Assembly (NCBI RefSeq): GCF_001468265.1
Contig: NZ_LNRZ01000002.1
Coordinates: forward strand, 372,001-436,000
Direction: 5' to 3'
DNA: 64,000 bases
From: Sphingopyxis sp. H050
GTDB lineage: Bacteria > Pseudomonadota > Alphaproteobacteria > Sphingomonadales > Sphingomonadaceae
Under the pieces are notes generated by a model, which worked only from the letters and a program-made list of their open reading frames with translations, did no database searches and was not told the origin of the DNA. Below are positions 35,129 through 43,649 of the stretch, in pieces. Position numbers and translations under genes: made by a program. How positions within the stretch are numbered: position 1 is the first letter of the stretch; each line of letters begins with the position of its first letter.

Positions 35129-35551
35129 TCAATCCACCGGCAGTTCGAAAGTCGCACGCGCGCGGATGATATTGCCGGGCGACGGGACGAACGACGATCG
35201 GAGGAAGCTGACTTCCGGAACGGTGTAGGCGACCGCAACGGTCACAGCTTCGCTGGTTTCCGACACCGCAACCGCGCGCGTCGCGGGCGAAAAGCCGTCG
35301 ATGCTCGCCATGCTGCGGTCGACTGCACGCGCAGCGATAGCGCGCCGCTCGGCGGGGTCGAGCCCGACGATCGCCGCGCGTGCGCCGTCGTTCGCCGACT
35401 GTTGTACCGCATGCGCCAGCATGAAATATTGGCCATAGACCAATATGCCCATGGCGAGCGCGAGGAAGAGCGGCAGCACGAGCGCCATCTCGACGATGGC
35501 GGCGGCGCGCTCGTTGCGGCAGAGCCGCGCAAGAAAAATGGAACCCTTCAT
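35129..35551 (-). CDS. TadE family pilus assembly protein
   Basis: 140-residue pseudopilin of the Flp/Tad system. The processed-helix signature is NERAAAIVEMALVLPLFLALAMGILVYGQ in part (AAAIVEMALVLPLFLALA), with the conserved Glu of the class III prepilin motif; the rest is a small periplasmic domain. ATG 35551 gives the usual short basic N-terminus; ATG 35563 is possible. It pairs with the tadG-like gene 2 nt downstream. Confidence 0.88.
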   Translation of the reverse strand: MKGSIFLARLCRNERAAAIVEMALVLPLFLALAMGILVYGQYFMLAHAVQQSANDGARAAIVGLDPAERRAIAARAVDRSMASIDGFSPATRAVAVSETSEAVTVAVAYTVPEVSFLRSSFVPSPGNIIRARATFELPVD

Positions 35552-35710
35552 GCGTCGCACCATGGCGCGGCGGCGATGAAGGTGACGTCGCAGTCTCGCG
35601 ACAATGAATTTACATAATTTGCGAACGGGAAAGTGCGGCAAAACGTCGAAAAAGCGAAGTCGTCACCGCCGCGTTAATCGCGCGGCGACGACCCGATGGC
35701 GAAAATGCGA

Positions 35711-36595
35711 TTATTCGGCAGGCTCTTCGGCCGCGAGCTTGTCCTGCGTGCGCAGGTCGAAATCCGACGCGTCGTGACGCTCGTGAAGCTGACTCGCGGG
35801 ATCGCCCATTACGCGATTGACCATCCGGCCGCGTTTTACTGCGGGGCGCTCGGCGATCTGATCGGTCCAGCGGATGACATTCTTATACTCCTGGACCTGC
35901 AAAAACTCGCCGGCGTCATAAACGAGCCCTTTGACCAGCGCGCCGTACCAGGGCCAGATCGCCATGTCGGCGATCGTATAGTCGGTGCCCGCGATATATT
36001 CGCTCTCGGCCAGGCGCCGGTCGAGCACGTCGAGCTGGCGCTTCACTTCCATCGCGTAGCGGTTGATCGGATATTCCTGCTTCGTCGGTGCATAGGCATA
36101 GAAATGGCCGAAACCGCCACCGAGGAACGGCGCGCTGCCCATCTGCCACGTCAGCCACGACAGCGTCTCCGCGCGCTTCGCGGTCTCGGTGGGCAAGAAG
36201 GCGCCGAACTTTTCGGCAAGATGGATCAGGATCGCGCCCGATTCGAACACGCGGATCGGCTCGGGGCCGCTGCGGTCGACGAGGACCGGGATCTTGCTGT
36301 TCGGATTGGCGGCGACATAGCCGCTCGAAAACTGGTCGCCGTCGCCGATCTTGATGAGCCAGGCGTCATATTCTGCGCCGTTATGCCCCGCCGCGAGCAG
36401 CTCCTCGAGCAGCACGGTGACCTTCACGCCATTGGGGGTGCCGAGCGAATAGAGCTGGAGCGGATGCTTGCCGACCGGTAGCTCCTTGTCATGCGTCGGG
36501 CCAGCGATCGGGCGGTTGATGTTCGCAAAGCGCCCGCCGCTCTCCTTGTCCCAGGTCCAGATTTTGGGCGGCACATATTCGGTCTGGTCGGTCAT
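35711..36595 (-). CDS. yghU: YghU-type glutathione S-transferase (disulfide-bond oxidoreductase)
   Basis: 294-residue nu-class GST that uses two glutathiones for disulfide-bond and organic-peroxide reduction rather than conjugation. The N-terminal extension KIWTWDKESGGRFANINRPIAGPTHD in part (GGRFANINRPIAGPT) holding the catalytic Thr/Asn region, the thioredoxin fold (LQLYSLGTPNGVKVTVLLEE, NPNSKIPVLVD, ESGAILIHLAEK) and the C-terminal helical domain (YTIADMAIWPWYGALV) are all seen. AGGAG lies 7 nt before ATG 36595. Confidence 0.93.
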   Translation of the reverse strand: MTDQTEYVPPKIWTWDKESGGRFANINRPIAGPTHDKELPVGKHPLQLYSLGTPNGVKVTVLLEELLAAGHNGAEYDAWLIKIGDGDQFSSGYVAANPNSKIPVLVDRSGPEPIRVFESGAILIHLAEKFGAFLPTETAKRAETLSWLTWQMGSAPFLGGGFGHFYAYAPTKQEYPINRYAMEVKRQLDVLDRRLAESEYIAGTDYTIADMAIWPWYGALVKGLVYDAGEFLQVQEYKNVIRWTDQIAERPAVKRGRMVNRVMGDPASQLHERHDASDFDLRTQDKLAAEEPAE

Positions 36596-36669
36596 GGGCG
36601 ACTCCTGCGCTAGATTTTGTACTGACCGGTATTTAATCACCTGGCGCGACGCCGTCCAGCAGTCGCCGC

Positions 36670-37848
36670 TCAAATAATCCTTTGGGCGCGCAAAGCCGAA
36701 ATCGCGTCGGCGCTGTAACCAATTTCGGCGAGGATCGCAGCGCTATGTTCGCCCAGCTGCGGTGCCTGCGCCGCAATTCGTTTCGCGCTGGCGGACAGGG
36801 TAATGGGTGCTCGGATGAGGGGGATGTCTTGGCCCGCGCCGGGGTAGGTGACCGGCTCGACCAGACCCATGGCCGCGACTTGGGGCTGATCCAGCGCCTC
36901 GCTCGATCGCAGCACCGGCGCTGCGGGCACGCGGGCAGCGCCGAGTTCGGCGATGGCGTCGGCGCTGGTGCGGTCGATGCACCATTGCTGCATGATGACG
37001 CTGAGCTCCTCGCCATTGTCGCCGCGCAATATGTCGCTGGCGTAGCGCGGATCATCGACCAATCCGGGTCGGCCCACCAGCTCCGCCCAGCGCGCGAAAA
37101 TGCCACCGCCGACGATCTGCGTGACGATCCAGCCATCGCGGGTGCGGAAAATATCGGTGGGGCCGGAGCTAAAGCTGCGGTTGCCGATTGGCTGGCGTTC
37201 GATACCGTTCAGCGCGTAATCGATCGTGAGCGAGTTCGTCATCGCAAGCGCGGTGCCCAGCAGCGATCCCGAGACGCATTGCCCGTTGCCCGTCGTCTCG
37301 CGCTCGCGCAGCGCGACCATGACGCCGAACGCCGTGTGCAGCGCGGTCCCGAAGTCGACGAAATTGACCTGTGCGCGATAAGGCTGGTCGGGCGTGCCGG
37401 TCAGATGCACCGATCCCGACATCGCCTGACCGACTGCATCGAAACCAACATTCTTCGCCAGCGGCCCCTCGCTGCCGAAGGCCGACGCGGTCGCCAGAAT
37501 GATGCGCGGATTGATCGCCGACAGGCTGTCATAGTCGAGGCCGAGCTTAACGAGCGCCTCGTGCGGCAGGTTGGCGACGACGACATCGGCGGTTTCGACG
37601 AGCCGTCGCACGATCTCGCGGCCTTCGGGACTGCCCGGTTTCAATGTCAGGCAGCGCTTGCCCCGGTTCATCTGCATGAACATCGCGCCTGAACCGTCAT
37701 CTGCGACGGGTACGGTGTAGCGATCGTCGTTGCCCCCGGGCGCCTCGATGCGAATGACGTCGGCGCCATAATCGCCGAGCAGCGCCGCGCAATAGGGGCC
37801 GGCGATATAGCGGCCGAAATCGAGCACCCTTATTCCCGTCAACGGCAC
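36670..37848 (-). CDS. CaiB/BaiF (class III CoA transferase) family protein
   Basis: 392-residue member of the class III CoA-transferase family. N-terminus LTGIRVLDFGRYIAGPYCAALLGDYGADVIRIEAPGG in part (FGRYIAGPYCAALLGDYGAD), then CLTLKPGSPEGR and the GNGQCVSGSLLGTALAM segment. In active formyl-CoA transferase-type enzymes an Asp stands where G198 is here, so transfer through an aspartyl intermediate is doubtful. GTG 37848 follows GGAGGA at 6 nt and starts the fold; the upstream frame is low-complexity and non-protein. It may act on acyl-CoAs together with the nearby acyl-CoA dehydrogenases. Confidence 0.88.
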   Translation of the reverse strand: MPLTGIRVLDFGRYIAGPYCAALLGDYGADVIRIEAPGGNDDRYTVPVADDGSGAMFMQMNRGKRCLTLKPGSPEGREIVRRLVETADVVVANLPHEALVKLGLDYDSLSAINPRIILATASAFGSEGPLAKNVGFDAVGQAMSGSVHLTGTPDQPYRAQVNFVDFGTALHTAFGVMVALRERETTGNGQCVSGSLLGTALAMTNSLTIDYALNGIERQPIGNRSFSSGPTDIFRTRDGWIVTQIVGGGIFARWAELVGRPGLVDDPRYASDILRGDNGEELSVIMQQWCIDRTSADAIAELGAARVPAAPVLRSSEALDQPQVAAMGLVEPVTYPGAGQDIPLIRAPITLSASAKRIAAQAPQLGEHSAAILAEIGYSADAISALRAQRII

Positions 37849-37988
37849 ATCCGTCCTCCCCCGATCATTATCTGTACGCGGCGCTAGCAGCCGCCTGTCG
37901 ACCGTGCCAGTCCTTCGTCGAAACCTGTCCTTGCATGTTCGCCCCTGCGCCATATGGTCGGCGGATAATTTCAACAGGGGATAATTTC

Positions 37989-40900
37989 ATGGCGCGCTTC
38001 GCTTTCGCCCTCGCGGCGATTTTGGCCTGTTCGACCTCGGTCTGGGCGCAAACCGCGCCGCCCGCCGCCGACACAAAGCCCGAGAAATGGGACGTGAACG
38101 CGCCGCCCGGCATGACGACGCACAAGGTGCCGATCGCGGTCGACGAGGGCAGCTGGATGAACGTCGACGTCGCGCCCGACGGCCGCACAATCGCCTTCGA
38201 CCTGCTCGGCGACATCTACACCATGCTGATCGAGGGCGGCCCGCCGACGCGCATCGCCGAGGGTCTCGCCTATGAGCATCAGCCGCGCTTCTCGCCCGAC
38301 GGCAAGCGCATCGCCTTCGTCTCCGATCGCGGCGGCGGCGACAATATCTGGCTGATGAACCGCGACGGCAGCGACAAGCGCCAGCTCAGCAAGGAAGAAT
38401 TCCGCCTGCTCAACCAGCCGAGCTGGAGCCCCGATGGCCAGTTCATCGTCGCCAAGAAGCATTTCACCACCGGGCGCTCGCTGGGTACTGGCGAGGTCTG
38501 GATGTATCACGTCTCGGGCGGTGCGGGCGTACCACTCGTGAAGAAGCCGAATGAGCGGCATCAGAAGGAACTTGGCGAGCCGACCTTCGCGCCCGACGGC
38601 AAGGGCGTCTATTACACCCGCAACGTCACCGCGGGGCCGATCTTCGAATATGCGCAGGACAGCAACGGCGACTTGTTCCACATCGAACGCTACGACCTGA
38701 ACGATGGCGATGTCACGACTGTCGCTGCGGGCGCGGGCGGCGCGGTGCGCCCATCGCCCTCGCCCGACGGCAGAAAGCTCGCTTATGTCCGCCGCGAGGC
38801 GGGCGGGTCGAAACTCTATGTGAAAGATCTGGCGTCGGGCGCCGAAAAGAAGGTGTATGACGCGCTCGACCAGGACGTACAGGAAACCTGGGCGGTCACC
38901 GGCGTCTATCCGAACATGAGCTGGACTCCCGATAGCAAGGATGTCGTCTTCTGGGCCGGCGGCAAGCTCCGCCGCGTCGGAGCTGCGGGCGGCGACGCGC
39001 GCGTCATTCCGTTCAGCGTGAGCGACGACCGCGTCATCATCGACGCGACCCACCCGACGGTCGAGGTCGCGCCCGACCGGTTCGAAACGAAGATGCCACG
39101 CTGGGCCGAGGTGTCGCCCGACGGCCGCACCATCGTCTTCGAAACATTGGGCAAGCTCTGGACCAAACCGGCCGCCGGCGGCGCGGTGCGACGGCTGACG
39201 GCGGCGAAGGACGATGCGTTCGAACTCTGGCCGAGCTGGTCGCGCGACGGCAAGTCGATCGTGTTCGTGCGCTGGACCGACGCGGGGCTGGGCGAGATCC
39301 ATGTTATCGGCGCGGGCGGCGGATCGTCGCGGAAGGTGACCGCCGCGCCCGGTCATTATGCCGAACCCCGCTTCTCGCCCGACGGCAGGATCATCGCCTT
39401 CGAGCGCCGCGCAGGCGGCGGACTGCGGTCCGAGCGTTTTGGCGACAATCCGGGCATCTATCGCATCGCCGCGACCGGCGGGACGGCGGAGCGCGTCAGC
39501 GACAATGGCGCCAAGCCGCAATTCGGCGCCGCGAACGACCGGATTTTCATGGTGGCGGCGTCGGACGGCAAGAACCAGCTGATCAGCACCGATCTCAGCG
39601 GGCAGGACAAGCGCGTCCACGCGAGCGGCGATCTGGTGAGCGACTATGAGGTATCGCCCGACGGCCGCACCCTCGCCTTCCGCCAGAATTACGACGCTTA
39701 TGTCACCCCGCTGATGCCGGGCGGGCAGGATGTGTCGCTGTCGACCTCCGGCGGCGCGATGCCGGTGACGCGGGTCAGTGGCAGCGGAGCCGACTTCATC
39801 CATTGGTCCGACGGCGGCAAGCGCCTCCACTGGACGCGCGGCCCGTCGCTGTTCAGCGCCGATCTCGGCAGCTTTTTCGCCAATGCTCCCGCAGGCGACG
39901 ACAAGCCCGCCAAGTTCAGCCCGCCCACGTCAGGGATTTCCCTGGCGATGACGCAGGCGGCCTCGAAGCATAAGGGCACCGTCGTCATCACCGGCGCGAA
40001 GATCGTCACGATGGCGGGCGCCGACGGCGGGGTGATCGAAAATGGCGCCATCCTCATCGAGGGTGACCGTATTGCCGCAGTGGGTCCGGCGGGCGCGATC
40101 ACCGTTCCCGCAGGCGCCGTGACAGTCGATGCCGCGGGCAAGACGATCGTTCCCGGCTTTGTCGATGCCCACGCGCACGGCCCGCATGGCGACGACGAAC
40201 TGGTGCCGCAGCAGAACTGGTCGGAAATCGCAAATCTCGCCATGGGGACGACGACGAGCCACAACCCCTCTTCGCGCGCGTCCGAAATCTTCGTTTCGTC
40301 AGAGATGCAGCGCGCCGGCCTGATCCTCGCCCCGCGCATCTTCTCGACCGGCGAGATCATCTATGGTGCCAAGGCCGCGGGCATTTACGCCGAGATCAAC
40401 AGCTATGAGGATGCCGTCGCCCACGTCCGCCGCCTCAAGGTACAGGGCGCGCATAGCGTCAAAAACTATAACCAGCCGCGGCGCGAGCAGCGCCAGATGG
40501 TTGTGAAGGCGGCGCAAGCCGAAGGCATGGAGGTCGTGCCCGAAGGCGGCTCGCTCTACACGATGGATGTCACCCTGATCCAGGACGGCAATTCGACCGT
40601 CGAGCACAACATCCCGCTCCACACCTTCTACAAGGATCTGGTGCAGCTTTGGGGTCAGACCAAGACCGACTACACCCCGACGCTCGTCGTCACCTATGGC
40701 GGCCCCGCGGGCGACCCCTATTGGCGCGCGCATACCAACGTCTGGGAGCAGCCGATCCTCTCGCGCCACGCGCCTCCGACGGAACTGGCGGCGAACAACA
40801 AGCGCCGCGTGATTGCGCCCGAGGGCGATTATGTCGACGATGATTCGGCGCGCGAGGCAAAGAAAATTGCCGACGCGGGCCGCATGGTCTCCATCGGCGC

Positions 40901-41225
40901 GCACGGCCAGCAGGCCGGCCTCGGCGCGCATTGGGAAATCTGGTCGTTCGTGCGCGGCGGGTGGAGTAATATCGACGCGCTGCGCGCCGCCACGATCATG
41001 CCCGCCACCTCGCTGGGCTATGCAAAGGATGTCGGCTCGCTCGAGCCGGGCAAGCTCGCCGATATGCTGATTCTCGATGCCGATCCGACGCAGGACATCC
41101 GCAATACCGAGAAGATCCACCGCGTGATGCTGGGCGGGCGGCTGTACGATCCGCTGACGATGAACGAGGTCGATACCGGCAATCGCAAGCGCCAGCCCTA
41201 TTGGTGGGAAGCCGACAAACCCTGA
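37989..41225 (+). CDS. Secreted beta-propeller (PD40/TolB-like) amidohydrolase fusion
   Basis: 1078 residues with a signal peptide (FALAAILACSTSVWA). Residues about 50-650 are a TolB/PD40 propeller with repeated blades of the form FSPDGKRIAFVSDRGG, WSPDGQFIVAKKHF, FSPDGRIIAFERRAGG and SPDGRTLAFRQNY. The C-terminal 400 residues are an amidohydrolase: PGFVDAHAHGPHGDDELVPQ, GTTTSHNPSS, a GSLYTMDVTLIQDGNSTVEH segment with conserved His, and the closing GKLADMLILDADP. The HxH metal pair is HAH. Such fusions are annotated as amidohydrolases of unknown substrate; dipeptide, lactone or amide hydrolysis in the periplasm is possible. AGGGG lies 8 nt before the ATG. Confidence 0.9.
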   Translation: MARFAFALAAILACSTSVWAQTAPPAADTKPEKWDVNAPPGMTTHKVPIAVDEGSWMNVDVAPDGRTIAFDLLGDIYTMLIEGGPPTRIAEGLAYEHQPRFSPDGKRIAFVSDRGGGDNIWLMNRDGSDKRQLSKEEFRLLNQPSWSPDGQFIVAKKHFTTGRSLGTGEVWMYHVSGGAGVPLVKKPNERHQKELGEPTFAPDGKGVYYTRNVTAGPIFEYAQDSNGDLFHIERYDLNDGDVTTVAAGAGGAVRPSPSPDGRKLAYVRREAGGSKLYVKDLASGAEKKVYDALDQDVQETWAVTGVYPNMSWTPDSKDVVFWAGGKLRRVGAAGGDARVIPFSVSDDRVIIDATHPTVEVAPDRFETKMPRWAEVSPDGRTIVFETLGKLWTKPAAGGAVRRLTAAKDDAFELWPSWSRDGKSIVFVRWTDAGLGEIHVIGAGGGSSRKVTAAPGHYAEPRFSPDGRIIAFERRAGGGLRSERFGDNPGIYRIAATGGTAERVSDNGAKPQFGAANDRIFMVAASDGKNQLISTDLSGQDKRVHASGDLVSDYEVSPDGRTLAFRQNYDAYVTPLMPGGQDVSLSTSGGAMPVTRVSGSGADFIHWSDGGKRLHWTRGPSLFSADLGSFFANAPAGDDKPAKFSPPTSGISLAMTQAASKHKGTVVITGAKIVTMAGADGGVIENGAILIEGDRIAAVGPAGAITVPAGAVTVDAAGKTIVPGFVDAHAHGPHGDDELVPQQNWSEIANLAMGTTTSHNPSSRASEIFVSSEMQRAGLILAPRIFSTGEIIYGAKAAGIYAEINSYEDAVAHVRRLKVQGAHSVKNYNQPRREQRQMVVKAAQAEGMEVVPEGGSLYTMDVTLIQDGNSTVEHNIPLHTFYKDLVQLWGQTKTDYTPTLVVTYGGPAGDPYWRAHTNVWEQPILSRHAPPTELAANNKRRVIAPEGDYVDDDSAREAKKIADAGRMVSIGAHGQQAGLGAHWEIWSFVRGGWSNIDALRAATIMPATSLGYAKDVGSLEPGKLADMLILDADPTQDIRNTEKIHRVMLGGRLYDPLTMNEVDTGNRKRQPYWWEADKP

Positions 41226-41271
41226 TCGCCGATCAATCCCGGCGGCGGATTGCGATTTTGTGACGAGAGGG

Positions 41272-41300
41272 TTGCAAGTGTCGCGAGCCGCCGCTAGGGG
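41272..41300 (+). promoter_or_regulatory. Candidate promoter of tRNA-Ser(CGA)
   Basis: TTGCAA (41272-41277), 17 nt, TAGGGG (41295-41300), 17 nt before the tRNA 5' end at 41317. Same layout as the dusB promoter candidate. Confidence 0.45.
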
Positions 41301-41316
41301 CGTCCACTCTCAGCGA

Positions 41317-41406
41317 GGAGAGTTGGCTGAGTGGTCGAAAGCGTCGCACTCGAAATGCGAAGTGCCGGCAACGGTACCGAGGGTTCGAATCCCTCACTCT
41401 CCTCCA
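41317..41406 (+). tRNA. tRNA-Ser (anticodon CGA)
   Basis: 90-nt class II tRNA with encoded CCA. Acceptor GGAGAGT (41317-41323) pairs with ACTCTCC (41396-41402). The anticodon stem TCGCA/TGCGA encloses CTCGAAA, anticodon CGA at 41351-41353, reading UCG. Long variable arm (AGTGCCGGCAACGGTACC region) and T-arm GAGGG-TTCGAAT-CCCTC are normal. The discriminator base before CCA is T (41403), whereas tRNA-Ser(UGA) in this window has G. A short T-run (41408-41411) follows. Confidence 0.96.
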
Positions 41407-41471
41407 TTTTTCTCTGATTTCGACCCCTATGTCACCGCCCCGGCGCCCGGCCGAGGCGGTGGGCAACGTCG

Positions 41472-42095
41472 TTATCTGATGGTGACGAGCGACGGCGCCG
41501 CAAGCGCGCCGATGACTGCCCCGACGATCAGGAACAGCACGATATACACGACCACGACGACGACCGTGTAGACGAGCGCCTTGTCCTGCGGGACTTTCAT
41601 CAGCACCGGCAGGCCGAGGTAAAGAAGATACAGCCCATAAAGCGCGAACAGAAGGCCGATGACGGCCAAGGCCGGCAGAATGCCGAAGATGCCGCCGACC
41701 CAGCCTGCGGTCGCTGAATAGGCCGCGACCTTGAGCGCCTGCACCTGATTTTTTTCGCCACCGAAGTTCGGAGCGATGCCGTCGATCACCAGCGCCAGAA
41801 TGAAAATCGTCGCTAGCGACAGGCCGTAAGACACAATCGCCGACACGAGCGCGCCCGCTAGCGGCGGATGATAGGTCACGCCGAATACTGTTATTCCGAA
41901 CACCTGGCCGCCGATGAGGCTGGCCAGCGGGCCGATCGCGGCCAGCAGCACGACATAGGGAATGTAGATCGACTGCGTCGTCGCGGGTTCGGCCGCAATG
42001 ACCGGCCAGGTTTCCTTTGGTTTCAGCAGGATATTCTTCGCGCGCTCGACAATCCCCGAGGCCGGGCCGGCAAGGTTGGGTGGTACGTCGGTCAT
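41472..42095 (-). CDS. Yip1-domain membrane protein
   Basis: 207-residue inner-membrane protein with a Yip1 domain. A soluble N-terminus (GIVERAKNILLKPKETWPVIAAE) is the standard lead; five hydrophobic segments follow (IYIPYVVLLAAIGPLASLI, LVSAIVSYGLSLATIFILAL, WVGGIFGILPALAVIGLLFA, LYGLYLLYLGLPVLM, VYTVVVVVVYIVLFLIVGAVIG in part). Function in bacteria is unknown. Start at ATG 42095 after GGAGACGC; no operon partner. Confidence 0.88.
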   Translation of the reverse strand: MTDVPPNLAGPASGIVERAKNILLKPKETWPVIAAEPATTQSIYIPYVVLLAAIGPLASLIGGQVFGITVFGVTYHPPLAGALVSAIVSYGLSLATIFILALVIDGIAPNFGGEKNQVQALKVAAYSATAGWVGGIFGILPALAVIGLLFALYGLYLLYLGLPVLMKVPQDKALVYTVVVVVVYIVLFLIVGAVIGALAAPSLVTIR

Positions 42096-42281
42096 GGAAT
42101 GCGTCTCCCCTTGGTCAAAGACGGCCCGCAACCCGATCCGGTCGCGCGGTGGCCCAAGGAGCAAGCTAGCCCGATAGGCCAACGCATCTGTAACCTTCAT
42201 CACAGTCCGGATTCGGCCTGCCGCGGTCGGGTGCCAATGTAACGGACTTGAAACAGGCGTAAATAGCCATAGATTGACGAT

Positions 42282-42668
42282 ATGACGTCAAAAGCCTCTT
42301 CAGATTTCCAGGATTCGGTCCCGCCGCACGGTCACGCACCGCTGATCGAACGCGCGCGTTTCGCGCCGGGCGATATCGTCAAGCACCGCATGTTCGACTT
42401 TCGCGGCGTGGTGTTCGACGTCGATCCCGTCTTCGCGAACAGCGACGAATGGTATGAAGCCATTCCCGAGGAAATCCGCCCGGCCAAGGAACAGCCCTAT
42501 TATCACCTGCTGGCCGAGAACGACGATTCGTCGTATATCGCCTATGTCAGCCAGCAGAATCTGGTCAGCGATGCAGAGCATGGTCCTGTCGACCATCCGC
42601 AGATCGATGCGATGTTCGACGGGCTGGTGAAGGGCCGCTACCGCGTCCGCTCAATTCACAGGCATTAA
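42282..42668 (+). CDS. hspQ: Heat shock protein HspQ
   Basis: 128-residue HspQ (YccV) family protein, an adaptor that activates Lon and in E. coli was first described as a hemimethylated-DNA binding protein. The conserved core is RFAPGDIVKHRMFDFRGVVFDVDPVF in part (GDIVKHRMFDFRGVVFDVDP), EEIRPAKEQPYYHLLAENDD and IAYVSQQNLV. It has about 25 extra N-terminal residues compared with E. coli. Its stop overlaps the convergent ABC permease gene by 4 nt. Confidence 0.94.
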   Translation: MTSKASSDFQDSVPPHGHAPLIERARFAPGDIVKHRMFDFRGVVFDVDPVFANSDEWYEAIPEEIRPAKEQPYYHLLAENDDSSYIAYVSQQNLVSDAEHGPVDHPQIDAMFDGLVKGRYRVRSIHRH

Positions 42669-43537
42669 GCCTTCAGCTTCCATCCCGAAACGAGCAGGCG
42701 ATAGGTGATCGCACCCAGCACCGCGTTCACCGCGATCAGGAACAGCGCGGCAGTCATCACCGGGTTTGCGATCGTCGCGTCAACCGTGCCGATAAAGCCA
42801 TAACGAAAGCCCATGATCGCGTAATAGACTGGGTTCGCGTGCGCGACTGTCTGAAACCAGGGCGCGAGACGGTCGATCGAATAGAAAGTGCCCGAAAGCA
42901 GCGCCAGCGGCGTGACGACGAAATTGGTCACCGCGGCGGCGTGGTCGAACTTCTCGGCCCAGACCGAGGTGATGAGGCCGAGGAAGCCCATCATCATCGC
43001 GCCGAGGACGCCAAACAAGGCCACCGCCCACAGATGGTCGGGACCGACATGGACGCCGGGCCAGAGCAGCATCGCGAGCCAGAGCGCAAAGCCCACAAGG
43101 ATGGCGCGTGTTACCGCCGCGCCGATCAGCGCCATGATCAGCTCGCCGACGCCGAGCGGCGGCATCAGATAGTCGACAATCGTCCCCTGGATTTTGCCGA
43201 CGAGCAGCGAGAAGCTGGAATTGGCAAAGCTGTTCTGCAGCATCGCCATCATGATCAGCCCTGGCGCGATGAAGTCTGCAAAGGGCACGCCAATGACGGT
43301 CCGGCCCGCTCCGCCGAGCGCGACGGTGAAAATGACGAGAAAAAGGAGGGTGGTGATCGCCGGGGCCCAGATAGTTTGGAGCTGGACCTTGAAAAAGCGC
43401 CGCACCTCCTTGACATATAGGGCCTGCAGGCCCGGCACGTTCAGTGCCCGGATGTGCGGGACGCCCGGTTCGGCGAATGCCGGCGCCGCGGCGCTATTTG
43501 CCGAGTCGGGGCGCGAAATTTGGGGCTGGTCGTTCAT
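42665..43537 (-). CDS. ABC-2 type transporter permease
   Basis: 290-residue permease of the ABC-2 family (DrrB/NodJ-like). Six hydrophobic segments are visible after a 35-residue soluble N-terminus, from ITTLLFLVIFTVALGG to TAALFLIAVNAVLGAITY, with the family block NFVVTPLALLSGTFYSIDRLP-like (TPLALLSGTFYSIDRLAPWF). No ATPase gene adjoins it: gcrA lies divergently upstream and hspQ converges downstream, so its ATPase must be elsewhere. Start ATG 43537. Confidence 0.9.
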   Translation of the reverse strand: MNDQPQISRPDSANSAAAPAFAEPGVPHIRALNVPGLQALYVKEVRRFFKVQLQTIWAPAITTLLFLVIFTVALGGAGRTVIGVPFADFIAPGLIMMAMLQNSFANSSFSLLVGKIQGTIVDYLMPPLGVGELIMALIGAAVTRAILVGFALWLAMLLWPGVHVGPDHLWAVALFGVLGAMMMGFLGLITSVWAEKFDHAAAVTNFVVTPLALLSGTFYSIDRLAPWFQTVAHANPVYYAIMGFRYGFIGTVDATIANPVMTAALFLIAVNAVLGAITYRLLVSGWKLKA

Positions 43538-43649
43538 GGCGTTCTCGCCTATCGCCTCCCCGATCTTACCGCAAGCTGGGCAGTGACGGTGCCGGTCCTT
43601 TCGGGATCGCCGAAGCCGCCCGCTGCGTGAATGATGAGGAATATAGAAG

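Noticed and set aside
37971-39830. 619-codon open frame on the minus strand
   Set aside because: Shadow of the beta-propeller repeats; the plus-strand protein is unmistakable.
41433-41461. Terminator for the Yip1 gene
   Set aside because: CACCGCC/GGCGGTG could pair around a 15-nt loop but no T-run follows on the minus strand; too weak to list.
43538-43649. CcrM methylation site (GANTC) at the gcrA promoter
   Set aside because: Looked for because GcrA acts at such sites; none is present in the gap.
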